Shown: positions 35,365 to 43,747 of the stretch, one piece after another
How positions within the stretch are numbered: the stretch's first letter is position 1
Layout of the letters: each line of letters starts with the position of its first letter
Source: Anaerolineae bacterium
GTDB taxonomy: Bacteria > Chloroflexota > Anaerolineae > Promineifilales > Promineifilaceae
Assembly: GCA_023954475.1 (NCBI GenBank)
Contig: JAMLHW010000003.1
Location: 1 to 64,000, forward strand
Reading direction: 5' to 3'
DNA length: 64,000 nt
The notes under the pieces: model-generated
Databases searched by the model: none
Told to the model about the DNA's origin: nothing
Seen by the model: only the letters and a program-made list of their open reading frames with translations
Translations under genes and position numbers: made by a program

Positions 35365-37245
35365 TCAATCGAGATTGGCTTGCTGCCATAGTTCCAGCAC
35401 CATTAACGCCCAGAGTCGGTGGCTGTGATTGGCACTGCCGGTCAGATGTGCATCGATCCAATGGTTGATTGTCGTTGGATTGAACAGGCCGCGACGCGTG
35501 ATGGTTTCGGCCGAAAGCGTATCCAGCAGCAACGGTTTCAATGTGCTGCGCAGCCAATGTTTCATCGGAATGCTGAACCCTTCCTTGGGTTTGTCGATAA
35601 TCGGCTGCGGTAAATAGCCTGTCATGGCGCGTCGCAACAGCCATTTGGTCTGTCCAGGGCGCAATTTGAAGTGCGGCGGCAAGTTGAGCGCAAATTCAAC
35701 GATGCGGTGGTCGAGAAATGGGACGCGTACTTCCAGCGAGGTCGCCATGCTCATGCGGTCGACTTTGGTGAGAATATTGTCGACGAGATACGTGTTGACA
35801 TCGACGTATTGTTGCCGGGTCAAGGGATCGCACTGACCGGCACGGGCAAAGTGGCCGGCGATAGTTTCTTCAGGTGTGTTGGTGATGGTGGCAGCGAAAT
35901 TCGGCCGATATAAAGCGCGACGATCGGCCGAAGTGAGAAACATCATCCAGCGCGTGTGTTGCAGTGACGGCGGCAATGCTGCGCCTTCAACAAACCGTTT
36001 CACCTTATTCGTCAACCCTTTTTTGGCTGCTTGTGGTTTGAAACGGGCTGCTATTTTCGGTGCGAAGCGCTCGCGCACAGCGGTCGGCAACACACGCTCA
36101 TAGCGTTGCGCCATGGCTTGTGCGACATAGGTGTCGTATCCGGCAAACAGTTCATCCCCACCATCGCCCGCCAATGCCACCGTAACGTGTTGCCTTGCTA
36201 TTTGTGACACGAGAAAGGTAGGCATAATCGAGAAATCACCTAACGGTTCGTCGAGATGGCAGATCAGGCGTTGTGCCAGATCGACGATATCGGGTTCCAG
36301 ATACGCTTCACGATGTTCAGTGTGAAACGCAGTGGCCGCGAGACGTGCATAGGGCAACTCATTGTATGTCGGATCACCAAAACCAATGGAAAATGTCTTG
36401 ACAGGCTCTGTCATCGTCGTGCTCATGGCTTGGACGATGGTGCTGGAATCGATGCCGCCGCTGAGTAACGCGCCTAGCGGTACATCGCTCATGAGACGCA
36501 TTTGGACGGCATCCTGCAGCAAGTCGCGCAGTATTGCAACCGCTTCATCCTCAGATTGAGCTGGCTTGTCGTCAAATCTTACATCCCAATAGCGTTTCAC
36601 TTTGACGCCGTGCTCGTCAAATGTGAGCGTATGCCCAGCGGGTAATTTATAGATGGTTTCGAAAATGGTAAGTGGCGCTGGGATGTATTCGAGGGTTAAA
36701 AAGTGGTCGATGGCATTGGGGCAGAGTGTGCGTGGCGGTGCATGATGGGCCAGAATTGCCTTGAGCTCGGAACCGAATACGAGTTGGTCGCTATCGCTCC
36801 AGTAGTAGAGTGGTTTGATGCCCAGTCGGTCGCGTGCCAGAAACAGTTTGCGCTGTGAGCTGTCCCAAATGGCGAAGGCGAACATGCCGTTGAACTGCTC
36901 GACGCACGCTTCGCCGTATGCTTCGTAGGCGTGGATGATGACTTCGGTGTCGCTTTGTGTGCGGAAGATGTGGCCCTGTTGTTGCAGTTTCTCGCGTATC
37001 GGCCGATGGTTGTAGATTTCGCCGTTAAATATCACCCAGACGGTTCCGTCTTCATTGGTCATCGGTTGTTGACCAGTTGCCAGATCAACAATAGACAGGC
37101 GACGCATGGCCAGACCGATGCCGTCATCCGTAAAAAATCCGTCTTCATCCGGCCCACGATGCTGCAGCATGGCACACATGCGCTGCAATTCGGATGAATC
37201 AATGGCCTCATGCTTTCGGTTAGCTATACCGGTGATACCGCACAT
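35365..37245 (-). CDS. asnB: Asparagine synthase (glutamine-hydrolysing), complete
   Basis: A 626-residue AsnB with the glutaminase nucleophile at the second position (MCGITGIAN), a class II amidotransferase core (VWVIFNGEIYNHRPIREKL, FAIWDSSQRKLFLARDRLG) and the synthase PP-loop GALLSGGIDSSTIVQAM (~258-274). ALAGDGGDELFAGYDTYV also marks the synthase domain. All catalytic residues are present, in contrast to the gene at 31147. In glycan clusters such enzymes usually amidate uronic-acid carboxyls rather than make asparagine. A 250-nt gap upstream of ATG 37245 is likely to hold a promoter. Confidence 0.92.
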   Translation of the reverse strand: MCGITGIANRKHEAIDSSELQRMCAMLQHRGPDEDGFFTDDGIGLAMRRLSIVDLATGQQPMTNEDGTVWVIFNGEIYNHRPIREKLQQQGHIFRTQSDTEVIIHAYEAYGEACVEQFNGMFAFAIWDSSQRKLFLARDRLGIKPLYYWSDSDQLVFGSELKAILAHHAPPRTLCPNAIDHFLTLEYIPAPLTIFETIYKLPAGHTLTFDEHGVKVKRYWDVRFDDKPAQSEDEAVAILRDLLQDAVQMRLMSDVPLGALLSGGIDSSTIVQAMSTTMTEPVKTFSIGFGDPTYNELPYARLAATAFHTEHREAYLEPDIVDLAQRLICHLDEPLGDFSIMPTFLVSQIARQHVTVALAGDGGDELFAGYDTYVAQAMAQRYERVLPTAVRERFAPKIAARFKPQAAKKGLTNKVKRFVEGAALPPSLQHTRWMMFLTSADRRALYRPNFAATITNTPEETIAGHFARAGQCDPLTRQQYVDVNTYLVDNILTKVDRMSMATSLEVRVPFLDHRIVEFALNLPPHFKLRPGQTKWLLRRAMTGYLPQPIIDKPKEGFSIPMKHWLRSTLKPLLLDTLSAETITRRGLFNPTTINHWIDAHLTGSANHSHRLWALMVLELWQQANLD

Positions 37246-37495
37246 AATCGCCTTCAGTCATCGAGACTGTTTCTCTACATATAGGCCGGCACATCATAGT
37301 ATTAACCAAGCACAGACAAATGCGTCCGTAAAGACGTGATCCCGCTGTTATCAGTTGTTTGAGAAAACACATCGTTACTGTAGGCGATACGCCGTCGGTA
37401 AGCTACCTGTTGCGCAGCGGATCGAGATAAACTGGTTTTTGTCAACAGGGGAACGCAAAATCGTTTCTGACCGTATGTCGGTTAACAGACTTTGG

Positions 37496-38698
37496 TTAGC
37501 TGACAGTCAACACCTTGTCTACTTTGGCGAGACAATAGACTTCGCGCAATCTCGTTAAATAACCGTTGATAGAATACCGCTCGTGAGACAATTGGCGTGC
37601 CTGGCTGCCTAGGTGCGCTTGCAGATCCGGTTGTTGAATCAACTGAGAGATGCCATGTGCCAGTGCTGTCGGTGTTGAATCGACGAGGACCGCATTGTTT
37701 TGGTCAAGAATGAGCGTGTGAGCTGGGATATTGGTCGCTACGATTGGTTTTCCCGATTCGAGATAGGTATAAATTTTGAGGGGGACTGAGAGTCCATCGG
37801 TGCGTGGCGATACGAGTATGTCGGCCAGTGCAGAATATGTTTTTGCTTCTTCTAGTGAAACCGTTCCCATCAAGCGCACTGTACCGTTCAAATTGCGCTG
37901 TTTGATCTCTTTTTGCCAGTCCGCAACCTGGTTCTGTTTGCCGCCAACGAGCAGGAAAACGGCGTTGGGATGCGTGCGCATGACAATTTCGGCGCTTTCA
38001 ATGAGCAGTTCGATGCCTTGATATTGTTCGAGGTTGCCCGTGTAGACGATGGTCAACTTGTTTTGCAGCTCTAATTGCAGACGCAAATTCTCCACATCAT
38101 CAGCAACGGAATAGGCGCTGTTGCCGTTTTGAAATGCCTGAATCGGTAGATTCTCGATGAGAACATGCGGCACATTGGGATTGATCCGCATGGCATACGC
38201 TTCGAGATCTGCGCCAACTGTAATGAGCGCATCACACGTGTTGAGTGTCCATCGTTCGAGTTTGCGAAACAGCCAGATAAACAAGCGATTGTTGCCGAAA
38301 TCGTAATTGTCAAGTTGGTGCGGCAGACTTGAATGCATGTCGTAAACATGCTTGGTTCCAAAGAGAGGCTTGAGCAGATTGGCAATAAATGCGCCTTCTT
38401 CGTGTGAGTGAATGACGTCGTATTGCCGTGTCAACAACAGCCAAAAAGCTTTGAGCAAAATAAAAACATCTAGAATGAGTTTGGCAAATGACGGACCGAT
38501 CTTGACGTGTGTTATCAGTGGTATTCGTGGAATACGCTCAATTGTGACACCCGGAATGTCCACATCTTGCCCGATATGGTATGTAAGCAGATCGATCTTG
38601 TATCCGAGTGCAGTTAATCCCAGCAGCCTTTGATAGACACTGATGGGCGTTCCCCGTGCTTCCAAAAAGGGCTGTGGGGCAATCATCAGAATTTTCAT
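37496..38698 (-). CDS. Glycosyltransferase family 4
   Basis: A 400-residue enzyme: MKILMIAPQPFLEARGTPIS at the start, GLTALGYKIDLLTYHIG, then LTIVYTGNLEQYQGIELLI (donor-binding strand) and SPRTDGLSVPLKIYTYLESG, a GT4 E-region variant. Start: ATG 38698; a GTG at 38743 would add 15 residues with no known domain. First gene of the minus-strand glycan region, with 480 nt of upstream non-coding sequence. Confidence 0.88.
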   Translation of the reverse strand: MKILMIAPQPFLEARGTPISVYQRLLGLTALGYKIDLLTYHIGQDVDIPGVTIERIPRIPLITHVKIGPSFAKLILDVFILLKAFWLLLTRQYDVIHSHEEGAFIANLLKPLFGTKHVYDMHSSLPHQLDNYDFGNNRLFIWLFRKLERWTLNTCDALITVGADLEAYAMRINPNVPHVLIENLPIQAFQNGNSAYSVADDVENLRLQLELQNKLTIVYTGNLEQYQGIELLIESAEIVMRTHPNAVFLLVGGKQNQVADWQKEIKQRNLNGTVRLMGTVSLEEAKTYSALADILVSPRTDGLSVPLKIYTYLESGKPIVATNIPAHTLILDQNNAVLVDSTPTALAHGISQLIQQPDLQAHLGSQARQLSHERYSINGYLTRLREVYCLAKVDKVLTVS

Positions 38699-39178
38699 CG
38701 GATGTTGTGCCTCAGCCTTCGTGTTTTCGTATGTCACATTCACCTACAGTCAACTCTCACGCAATATTGTTGCCTACGGCCTGACACTCATGATGACACG
38801 TTTTTTCTGATTGGCACTGAGAAGACAGTACTAATCGGCCGATGACACACTTATGTGAGTATAAACAGTATCTATTTCAAATGTAATGATCTTCTCAGCA
38901 CAGATACCAGTTTTGACGATATTTTTATTGTGCCTTGAATTACCCAAGCGGTTAAGCGCGTTACAAAGAGAGAGTTGCGCTCCCTAGATTAGCATATTTC
39001 ATTCGTGCCAATTGTAGCGCATAGTTTTATAGATCGCCGCTATTCGGCCGAACTACTGAGTTGCTGATATGATATTTGACACCGTATCTCATGAAGAGTG
39101 TCACACCCACTGGCGCCACAAACTGGTATGCTTGAAGCGTATTTACCGGTAGAAAATGCGTGATAGAAGGAGGTTTGC
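38699..39178. other. Divergent intergenic region
   Basis: 480 nt between divergently transcribed genes. It should contain both promoters, but no clean -35/-10 pair could be chosen by eye. It has a 9-bp inverted repeat CTGAGAAGA / TCTTCTCAG (38817-38825 and 38890-38898), two TCGGCCGA octamers (near 38836 and 39045) and a strong ribosome site GAAGGAGG just before 39179. A tRNA-like D-arm sequence at ~38941 is not a tRNA. Confidence 0.6.
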
Positions 39179-39910
39179 ATGTCTGAGTCAGCACGAATGT
39201 GGATGGAAATTGTTTTCAACCTCACATACCTGATTGCTATCTGGGCAATCGTGATCGCCATGATCGTGCAGCGCCATCGCGTCCCACCGCAGCAGTGGTC
39301 GCTGGCACGTCTCTTTATCCTTGCCTTTGGTTTGCTGGCTTTGGGCGACACCGGTCATGTCGGTTTTCGCGTTTGGGCGTATGCAGCCGGTGGATTAGAC
39401 GCCGTGTTTCGCATCGGAGCGACTGCGATTGGTTTGGTTGGTCTAGGTGCGCTGGCAACGGCCTTCACCGTGACGTTATTTTACATGTTGATGGTTGTTA
39501 TCTGGCATACGCGGTTTCAAAAACCATATGGATGGTTTGGCTATTTCCTGCTGGCGCTGGGTGTTGTGCGGCTGATTCTCATGCTGTTCCCACAAAATGA
39601 ATGGAACAGTGTTGTGCCGCCGCAACCGTGGTCACTGATTCGCAACGCTCCGCTGCTGATCATGGGGTTGGGTGTCGCGTACTTGATTTTGCGCGACGCT
39701 TATCGTGCCGGAGATCGTCCATTTGTGTGGATCGGCTGGATGATCGTATTGTCATATGTGTTTTACCTGCCGGTTATCCTGTTTGTGCAGCAGGTGCCGA
39801 TGGTGGGTATGTTGATGATTCCGAAAACGTTAGCTTATGTGGCAATTGCGATCATCGCGTATCGGACATTGTATCACGCGCCCGATTATCATTTGCAGCC
39901 AGGGGATTAG
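39179..39910 (+). CDS. Multi-pass membrane protein of unknown function
   Basis: A 243-residue protein with seven or eight hydrophobic segments (approximately residues 12-30, 42-60, 72-110, 118-137, 152-170, 180-202 and 205-230). Conserved-looking charged residues at segment ends (LLALGDTGHVGFRVW) suggest an enzyme or sensor rather than a pure pore, but no family is recognised. ATG 39179 is supported by a GAAGGAGG ribosome site six to seven bases upstream. 71 nt separate it from the next gene. Confidence 0.75.
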   Translation: MSESARMWMEIVFNLTYLIAIWAIVIAMIVQRHRVPPQQWSLARLFILAFGLLALGDTGHVGFRVWAYAAGGLDAVFRIGATAIGLVGLGALATAFTVTLFYMLMVVIWHTRFQKPYGWFGYFLLALGVVRLILMLFPQNEWNSVVPPQPWSLIRNAPLLIMGLGVAYLILRDAYRAGDRPFVWIGWMIVLSYVFYLPVILFVQQVPMVGMLMIPKTLAYVAIAIIAYRTLYHAPDYHLQPGD

Positions 39911-39981
39911 TGCTACTATCTTTCGGCCGAAAAAAGCGCTATGATATTGCAAGAAGAAATCACAGTTGCTAGGAGATGACC

Positions 39982-40458
39982 ATGATCAAATTACCCGCCG
40001 AGATTGTCTATTACGCCGAACCGTATCGGTCAATCGAGACCTTGCTGTGCTGGATACCATCGGCTGCTTATCCAACGGTAGCCGCCGACGATGCTGCCCT
40101 GACTCAATTGCGTCGCTTTTACCCTGACGGCGTTGAGTTGCGCGTCGATAGAGAGGAATTGGCTGAGATGGGTGTTGAGTTGAACGCTTATGAGCGTGAT
40201 TTGGTTGGCGCGTATCAATGGCTGCGCGACAATGGGCGTTTGCCGCAGTCAGGCATGGTTACGGCGCAGGAATTGGAGCCGTTGGCGCAGGAATACGGGC
40301 GGGGCGCTCTGGAGTCGGATTTCGACACGCCCTGGTCGTTGCGCGAGGATGTGCCGTTACCGCCGTCGATTGAACGCTCTGCAGCGATGACAGTGGGTGA
40401 TTCGGCCGAAACTGTTTTTGCTGTCTTGTCCGGCACGCTGCCACAAGAGGAGGCATAA
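39982..40458 (+). CDS. Hypothetical protein, 158 residues
   Basis: Soluble, acidic, no recognised domain. It starts MIKLPAEIVYYAEPYRSIE and ends GTLPQEEA, with a helical middle (VDREELAEMGVELNAYERDLV). Start: ATG 39982, whose AGGAG is 6 nt upstream; ATG 39976 lies directly on the ribosome site and is less likely. One base separates its TAA from the next ATG, so it is in an operon with the metallo-hydrolase and might regulate or assist it. Confidence 0.7.
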   Translation: MIKLPAEIVYYAEPYRSIETLLCWIPSAAYPTVAADDAALTQLRRFYPDGVELRVDREELAEMGVELNAYERDLVGAYQWLRDNGRLPQSGMVTAQELEPLAQEYGRGALESDFDTPWSLREDVPLPPSIERSAAMTVGDSAETVFAVLSGTLPQEEA

Positions 40459-40459
40459 C

Positions 40460-41422
40460 ATGGCTGTGCAGACCAACGGCAACATGTGGATCTATTGCCT
40501 CAATGTCGGGCAAGCCGACACAACCCTCATCCTGACACCTGCCGGCAAAGTCATACTCATTGACGCCGTCCGTCCGCAGAAAATCGAAAACCTGCTCAAC
40601 CAATTGGGCGTACCCAGCGGTGGCGTTATCGATCACATGATCATCACCCATCCGCACAGTGATCACTATTCCGGCGCTGTCGGCGTCCTGAACGCATTTG
40701 ACGTCCAGCAAATGACATTGAGTTCCATCTGGCAGCTCTCAGAATCCATGCCGGGTTATCACAGCATCATCAACACATTGGCCGACAAGTCCATTCCGGT
40801 GACGTTTCTGGCCGGGCATATGCAGTTCTACCCCGACGGCAGCCCGATACGGCTTCCGGATGCGCCCCAGATCGAGTTGCTCGGCCCCTCACACGGCGTC
40901 ATCGACTCGTTACAGCGTATCAAACAGCTCAATCACAACCATCGCTCGATTATTACGCGCTTGCAATTGGGCAGCTTTGCCATGGTTATTGCTGCAGATG
41001 CACAAATGGAGAATTGGGCTTACTTTGATGGGGAACGCATGTTGGAACGCAACTGCACGATATTGCGTGCGGCGCATCACGGCAGCGCCAACGGCACGCA
41101 GTATGAACGGCTCGAAAGACTCAGCCCCAGCGTCGTCATCGTTTCCTCGGATCCGCAGGGACGTCATCATTTACCGGATTTGATTGGCTGCACGATATTC
41201 CGTCGCTATGCCGGTAAATCAAACACGCCCAACGTTGCCTTAACAGATGCGACCGGTACGATCAAAATCGATGTGCGCCCGTCCGGCCGATACGAGATGG
41301 TTTTTTACGAAGAGGCTAACGTCACGGACGTTCCGTTAGCCCTCCAAAAGTCGTTAACCGTGACGACCAACCCGACCGATTGGGACGTTCTCATGCAAGA
41401 TCGCATAGCTGGTGGACATTGA
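40460..41422 (+). CDS. ComEC/Rec2-like metallo-beta-lactamase-fold hydrolase
   Basis: A 320-residue MBL-fold protein resembling the periplasmic nuclease-like part of ComEC. It has YCLNVGQADTTLIL at the start, the metal motif THPHSDHYSGAVG (HxHxDH, residues ~64-69), VIAADAQ and LRAAHHGSANGTQY for the later metal histidine. No membrane channel or signal peptide is present, so it is a stand-alone version, possibly acting on nucleic acid or a phosphoester. Start: ATG 40460 with GAGGAGG; upstream frame to 40397 overlaps the preceding gene and is rejected. Confidence 0.85.
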   Translation: MAVQTNGNMWIYCLNVGQADTTLILTPAGKVILIDAVRPQKIENLLNQLGVPSGGVIDHMIITHPHSDHYSGAVGVLNAFDVQQMTLSSIWQLSESMPGYHSIINTLADKSIPVTFLAGHMQFYPDGSPIRLPDAPQIELLGPSHGVIDSLQRIKQLNHNHRSIITRLQLGSFAMVIAADAQMENWAYFDGERMLERNCTILRAAHHGSANGTQYERLERLSPSVVIVSSDPQGRHHLPDLIGCTIFRRYAGKSNTPNVALTDATGTIKIDVRPSGRYEMVFYEEANVTDVPLALQKSLTVTTNPTDWDVLMQDRIAGGH

Positions 41423-41427
41423 TGGCT

Positions 41428-42657
41428 TTAATGGTTGGCTGCCGCTGTGTTTGCAGCGACCCTGTACACGATCAATTCGTGTAATAGCCACATCAAGATA
41501 GCCGCAACGGTCATGAATACCATGATCGTTTCCAGGCCGAAATCTGCGCCTAGTACGCCGGCTGTGGCGGGAAGAATGGCAGCGCCGACGCCGGCCGCGC
41601 CAACCTGAAAGCCGATAGCGTTAGGTGCGTTGGCCGCGCCCATGCGAACAGGCGTCAGCGTGATCAGAAAGGGAAAAACGGGTGCCAGTGAAAAACCGAC
41701 GATCATCAATCCAAGCAGATTCAACCATGGTGTGACATTGAGCAGTACGATGATCATGCCTGCGACGACTGTGAACAAGGCGATGCGTATCCAGGTTGCG
41801 ATGCGGGTTTCGATAAATCCCAGCAGAATTCGGCCGATTGTCAAACTCCCCCAATAAAGCGTTGTCCACAAACCGGCAACTGTTTCACTCAGTCCCCGGG
41901 ACTCGGTGAAAACGGTGAACGACCATTGGCCGACACCAAGTTCAATGCCCGTGTAGAGGAAGAAGACGCCAATGCTGAGCCAGACGATGGGCAGGCGCAG
42001 CGTGCTTTTGTACGGTGCTGATGGTGTGGTTTCGGCCGAATCCGACGCCCCGTTTTCCAACACCCACAAACGCCGCGTAATCAAAAATGCAATCAGCAAC
42101 GCACCGTTCCACGCCGTGATAATCGCCAGACCGGCGCGCCAACCGAAACTGACTGCCAACAAACCCGTCATCAGCAGCGCCCCGGCCGTTGTACCGACGC
42201 CAAAACTGGCGTGCAGCCAGTTCAGTAAACGTGGCCGGAAATTGGCAGAGGCAAACGTATTCATCCCGGCATCCATCATACCCCGACCCAGACCCGCAAC
42301 AAACCCACCGGCGACGAGTACGGCCCATTCCGGCGCTACCGTTTCCGTCAACAACCCCGCCACCATCAACACACAACTGCTGAGCAGCGCAAAGCGAATG
42401 CCACGGCGGGCAATGATGCTGCCGTTGGCGAAGCTGGCCGTCACGTGCCCTGCTGTGCCGGCCAGCAAAAGGAGACCCAATGCATCGATCGGCACACCAA
42501 ACGTCGTGCGCATCGACAGCCAGGCGACACCGAGCAGCCCGTCGTACAAACCGAGCACGACAAATGCGGCATATGCCACAAAGACCGTGATCAGCAGCGT
42601 TTTTTGTTTGCGTGAGCCGGTTTGTGTTGATTTTTTGGGAATGGCTTTATTGGTCAC
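41428..42657 (-). CDS. Major facilitator superfamily transporter
   Basis: A 409-residue protein with twelve hydrophobic segments in two six-helix halves and a short cationic N-terminus. Loop features ANGSIIARRGIRFALLSS (between helices 2 and 3) and the mirror region before helix 9 fit MFS. The substrate is unknown. Start: GTG 42657 overlapping the TGA of the dehydrogenase gene upstream (GTGA), so both are probably co-expressed, perhaps transporting the dehydrogenase's hydroxyacid substrate. Converges on the MBL gene with a 5-nt gap. Confidence 0.87.
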   Translation of the reverse strand: MTNKAIPKKSTQTGSRKQKTLLITVFVAYAAFVVLGLYDGLLGVAWLSMRTTFGVPIDALGLLLLAGTAGHVTASFANGSIIARRGIRFALLSSCVLMVAGLLTETVAPEWAVLVAGGFVAGLGRGMMDAGMNTFASANFRPRLLNWLHASFGVGTTAGALLMTGLLAVSFGWRAGLAIITAWNGALLIAFLITRRLWVLENGASDSAETTPSAPYKSTLRLPIVWLSIGVFFLYTGIELGVGQWSFTVFTESRGLSETVAGLWTTLYWGSLTIGRILLGFIETRIATWIRIALFTVVAGMIIVLLNVTPWLNLLGLMIVGFSLAPVFPFLITLTPVRMGAANAPNAIGFQVGAAGVGAAILPATAGVLGADFGLETIMVFMTVAAILMWLLHELIVYRVAANTAAANH

Positions 42658-43559
42658 GCTGCGTCCGGGGTTGTGCCGACTATGATGCCGGTCATTTTTT
42701 CCAGCGCCTTGATCAGGGCGTGATTGCCTTCATCACCCAATCCCTGTGCCTGCAAAGTGCGGTACAGGTTGAAAACGCGGCTCGTTGAGATCAGCGGCAC
42801 GCCGAGTTGATCGGCTGCCTGGAGTACGAGGCGCAGATCTTTTTGCTGCAGATCAATGGTGAAACCGGGTCGCCAATCACGAACGATCACCTGCGAACCA
42901 CGATTAGAGAGCATCCAGCTACCGGCTGCGCCACCCTCGACGGCTTTTAGCGTTTGTTCCAGGTCAAGGCCGCCTGCCTGGGCAAATAGAAACGCTTCAC
43001 ATACGGCCATATGAGTATTGACGACGAGAATTTGGTTGACCAGTTTGACCATTTGACCTGCGCCCTGGCTGCCGACATAGGTGATGGTCTTGCCGAATGC
43101 TTCCAGATAGGGGCGTGCGCGTTCAAATTGAGCCGGATCGCCGCCGACCATGATGCTCAGCGTGCCGCGTGCCGCGCCTTCGCTGCCGCCGCTGATTGGG
43201 GCGTCGAGCATGTGGGCGCCTTTGGCGTTGAGTATGGCGGCCAATTCACGCGTTGTTTGTGGGCTGATAGTGCTGTGGTCGATGACGAGCTTGCCTGCGC
43301 TGATAGTCTCTAGCACGCCGTGTTTGGCGGCAATGACCTGTTCGACATCGGGCGTGTCGCTGACGCAGATCATGATGATGTCGCATTGGGCGGCGACGGC
43401 GGCGGGCGACGTGGCGCTGTCGGCTCCGGCAGCCGTAAATTCGTCCATACGCTCGGCCGTGCGATTCCAAACGGTGACGTTGTGCTTAGCCTTGAGCAGA
43501 TTGTGGACCATGCCGCGTCCCATGATGCCCAGACCAATAAATCCGATGTTCGCGCTCAT
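42654..43559 (-). CDS. Beta-hydroxyacid dehydrogenase (3-hydroxyisobutyrate dehydrogenase family)
   Basis: A 301-residue NAD(P)-dependent oxidoreductase. NAD motif GFIGLGIMGRGM (residues ~6-17), substrate motif DAPISGGSEGA (119-129) and catalytic lysine in GQMVKLVNQ (K172). This family covers 3-hydroxyisobutyrate dehydrogenase and tartronate semialdehyde reductase (GarR); which is undecided. ATG 43559 follows a strong AAGGAAGG site, with a promoter candidate at 43630-43657. Confidence 0.92.
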   Translation of the reverse strand: MSANIGFIGLGIMGRGMVHNLLKAKHNVTVWNRTAERMDEFTAAGADSATSPAAVAAQCDIIMICVSDTPDVEQVIAAKHGVLETISAGKLVIDHSTISPQTTRELAAILNAKGAHMLDAPISGGSEGAARGTLSIMVGGDPAQFERARPYLEAFGKTITYVGSQGAGQMVKLVNQILVVNTHMAVCEAFLFAQAGGLDLEQTLKAVEGGAAGSWMLSNRGSQVIVRDWRPGFTIDLQQKDLRLVLQAADQLGVPLISTSRVFNLYRTLQAQGLGDEGNHALIKALEKMTGIIVGTTPDAA

Positions 43560-43629
43560 ATGCCTTCCTTTTTGTTGTAATGCCCGGAAAATTCAACGTT
43601 TTGTGTCGATTTTCTATTGCTGAGTTCGG

Positions 43630-43657
43630 ATGATACGCTGTGGCAGGTGTTTGTCAA
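43630..43657 (-). promoter_or_regulatory. Promoter of the dehydrogenase-MFS pair
   Basis: Minus strand: -35 TTGACA (43652-43657), 16-nt spacer, -10 TATCAT (43630-43635). Start of transcription is expected about 65 nt before the ATG. Inferred from consensus only. Confidence 0.5.
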
Positions 43658-43747
43658 GGTGGTGTGGGGGTGCATTCGGCCGATTCGACTGCCACCTGTT
43701 GCGCCATTTGTTACAATTGGTGTAGACACGACAAAAAAAGGTGCATG

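Noticed and set aside
37293-37319. Possible minus-strand promoter upstream of asnB (TTGTCT-15-TATGAT)
   Set aside because: The 15-nt spacer is short and the boxes are weak; a promoter is expected in this gap but cannot be assigned.
38941-38975. tRNA-like sequence with a D-arm resembling tRNA-Leu/Ser (CCCAAGCGGTTAAGC)
   Set aside because: There is no matching acceptor stem, anticodon stem or T-arm in the following 90 nt.
43455-43462. Near-matches to the octamer such as TCGGCCGT or CCGGCCGA
   Set aside because: Not counted; only the exact palindrome was included so that enrichment is not overstated.
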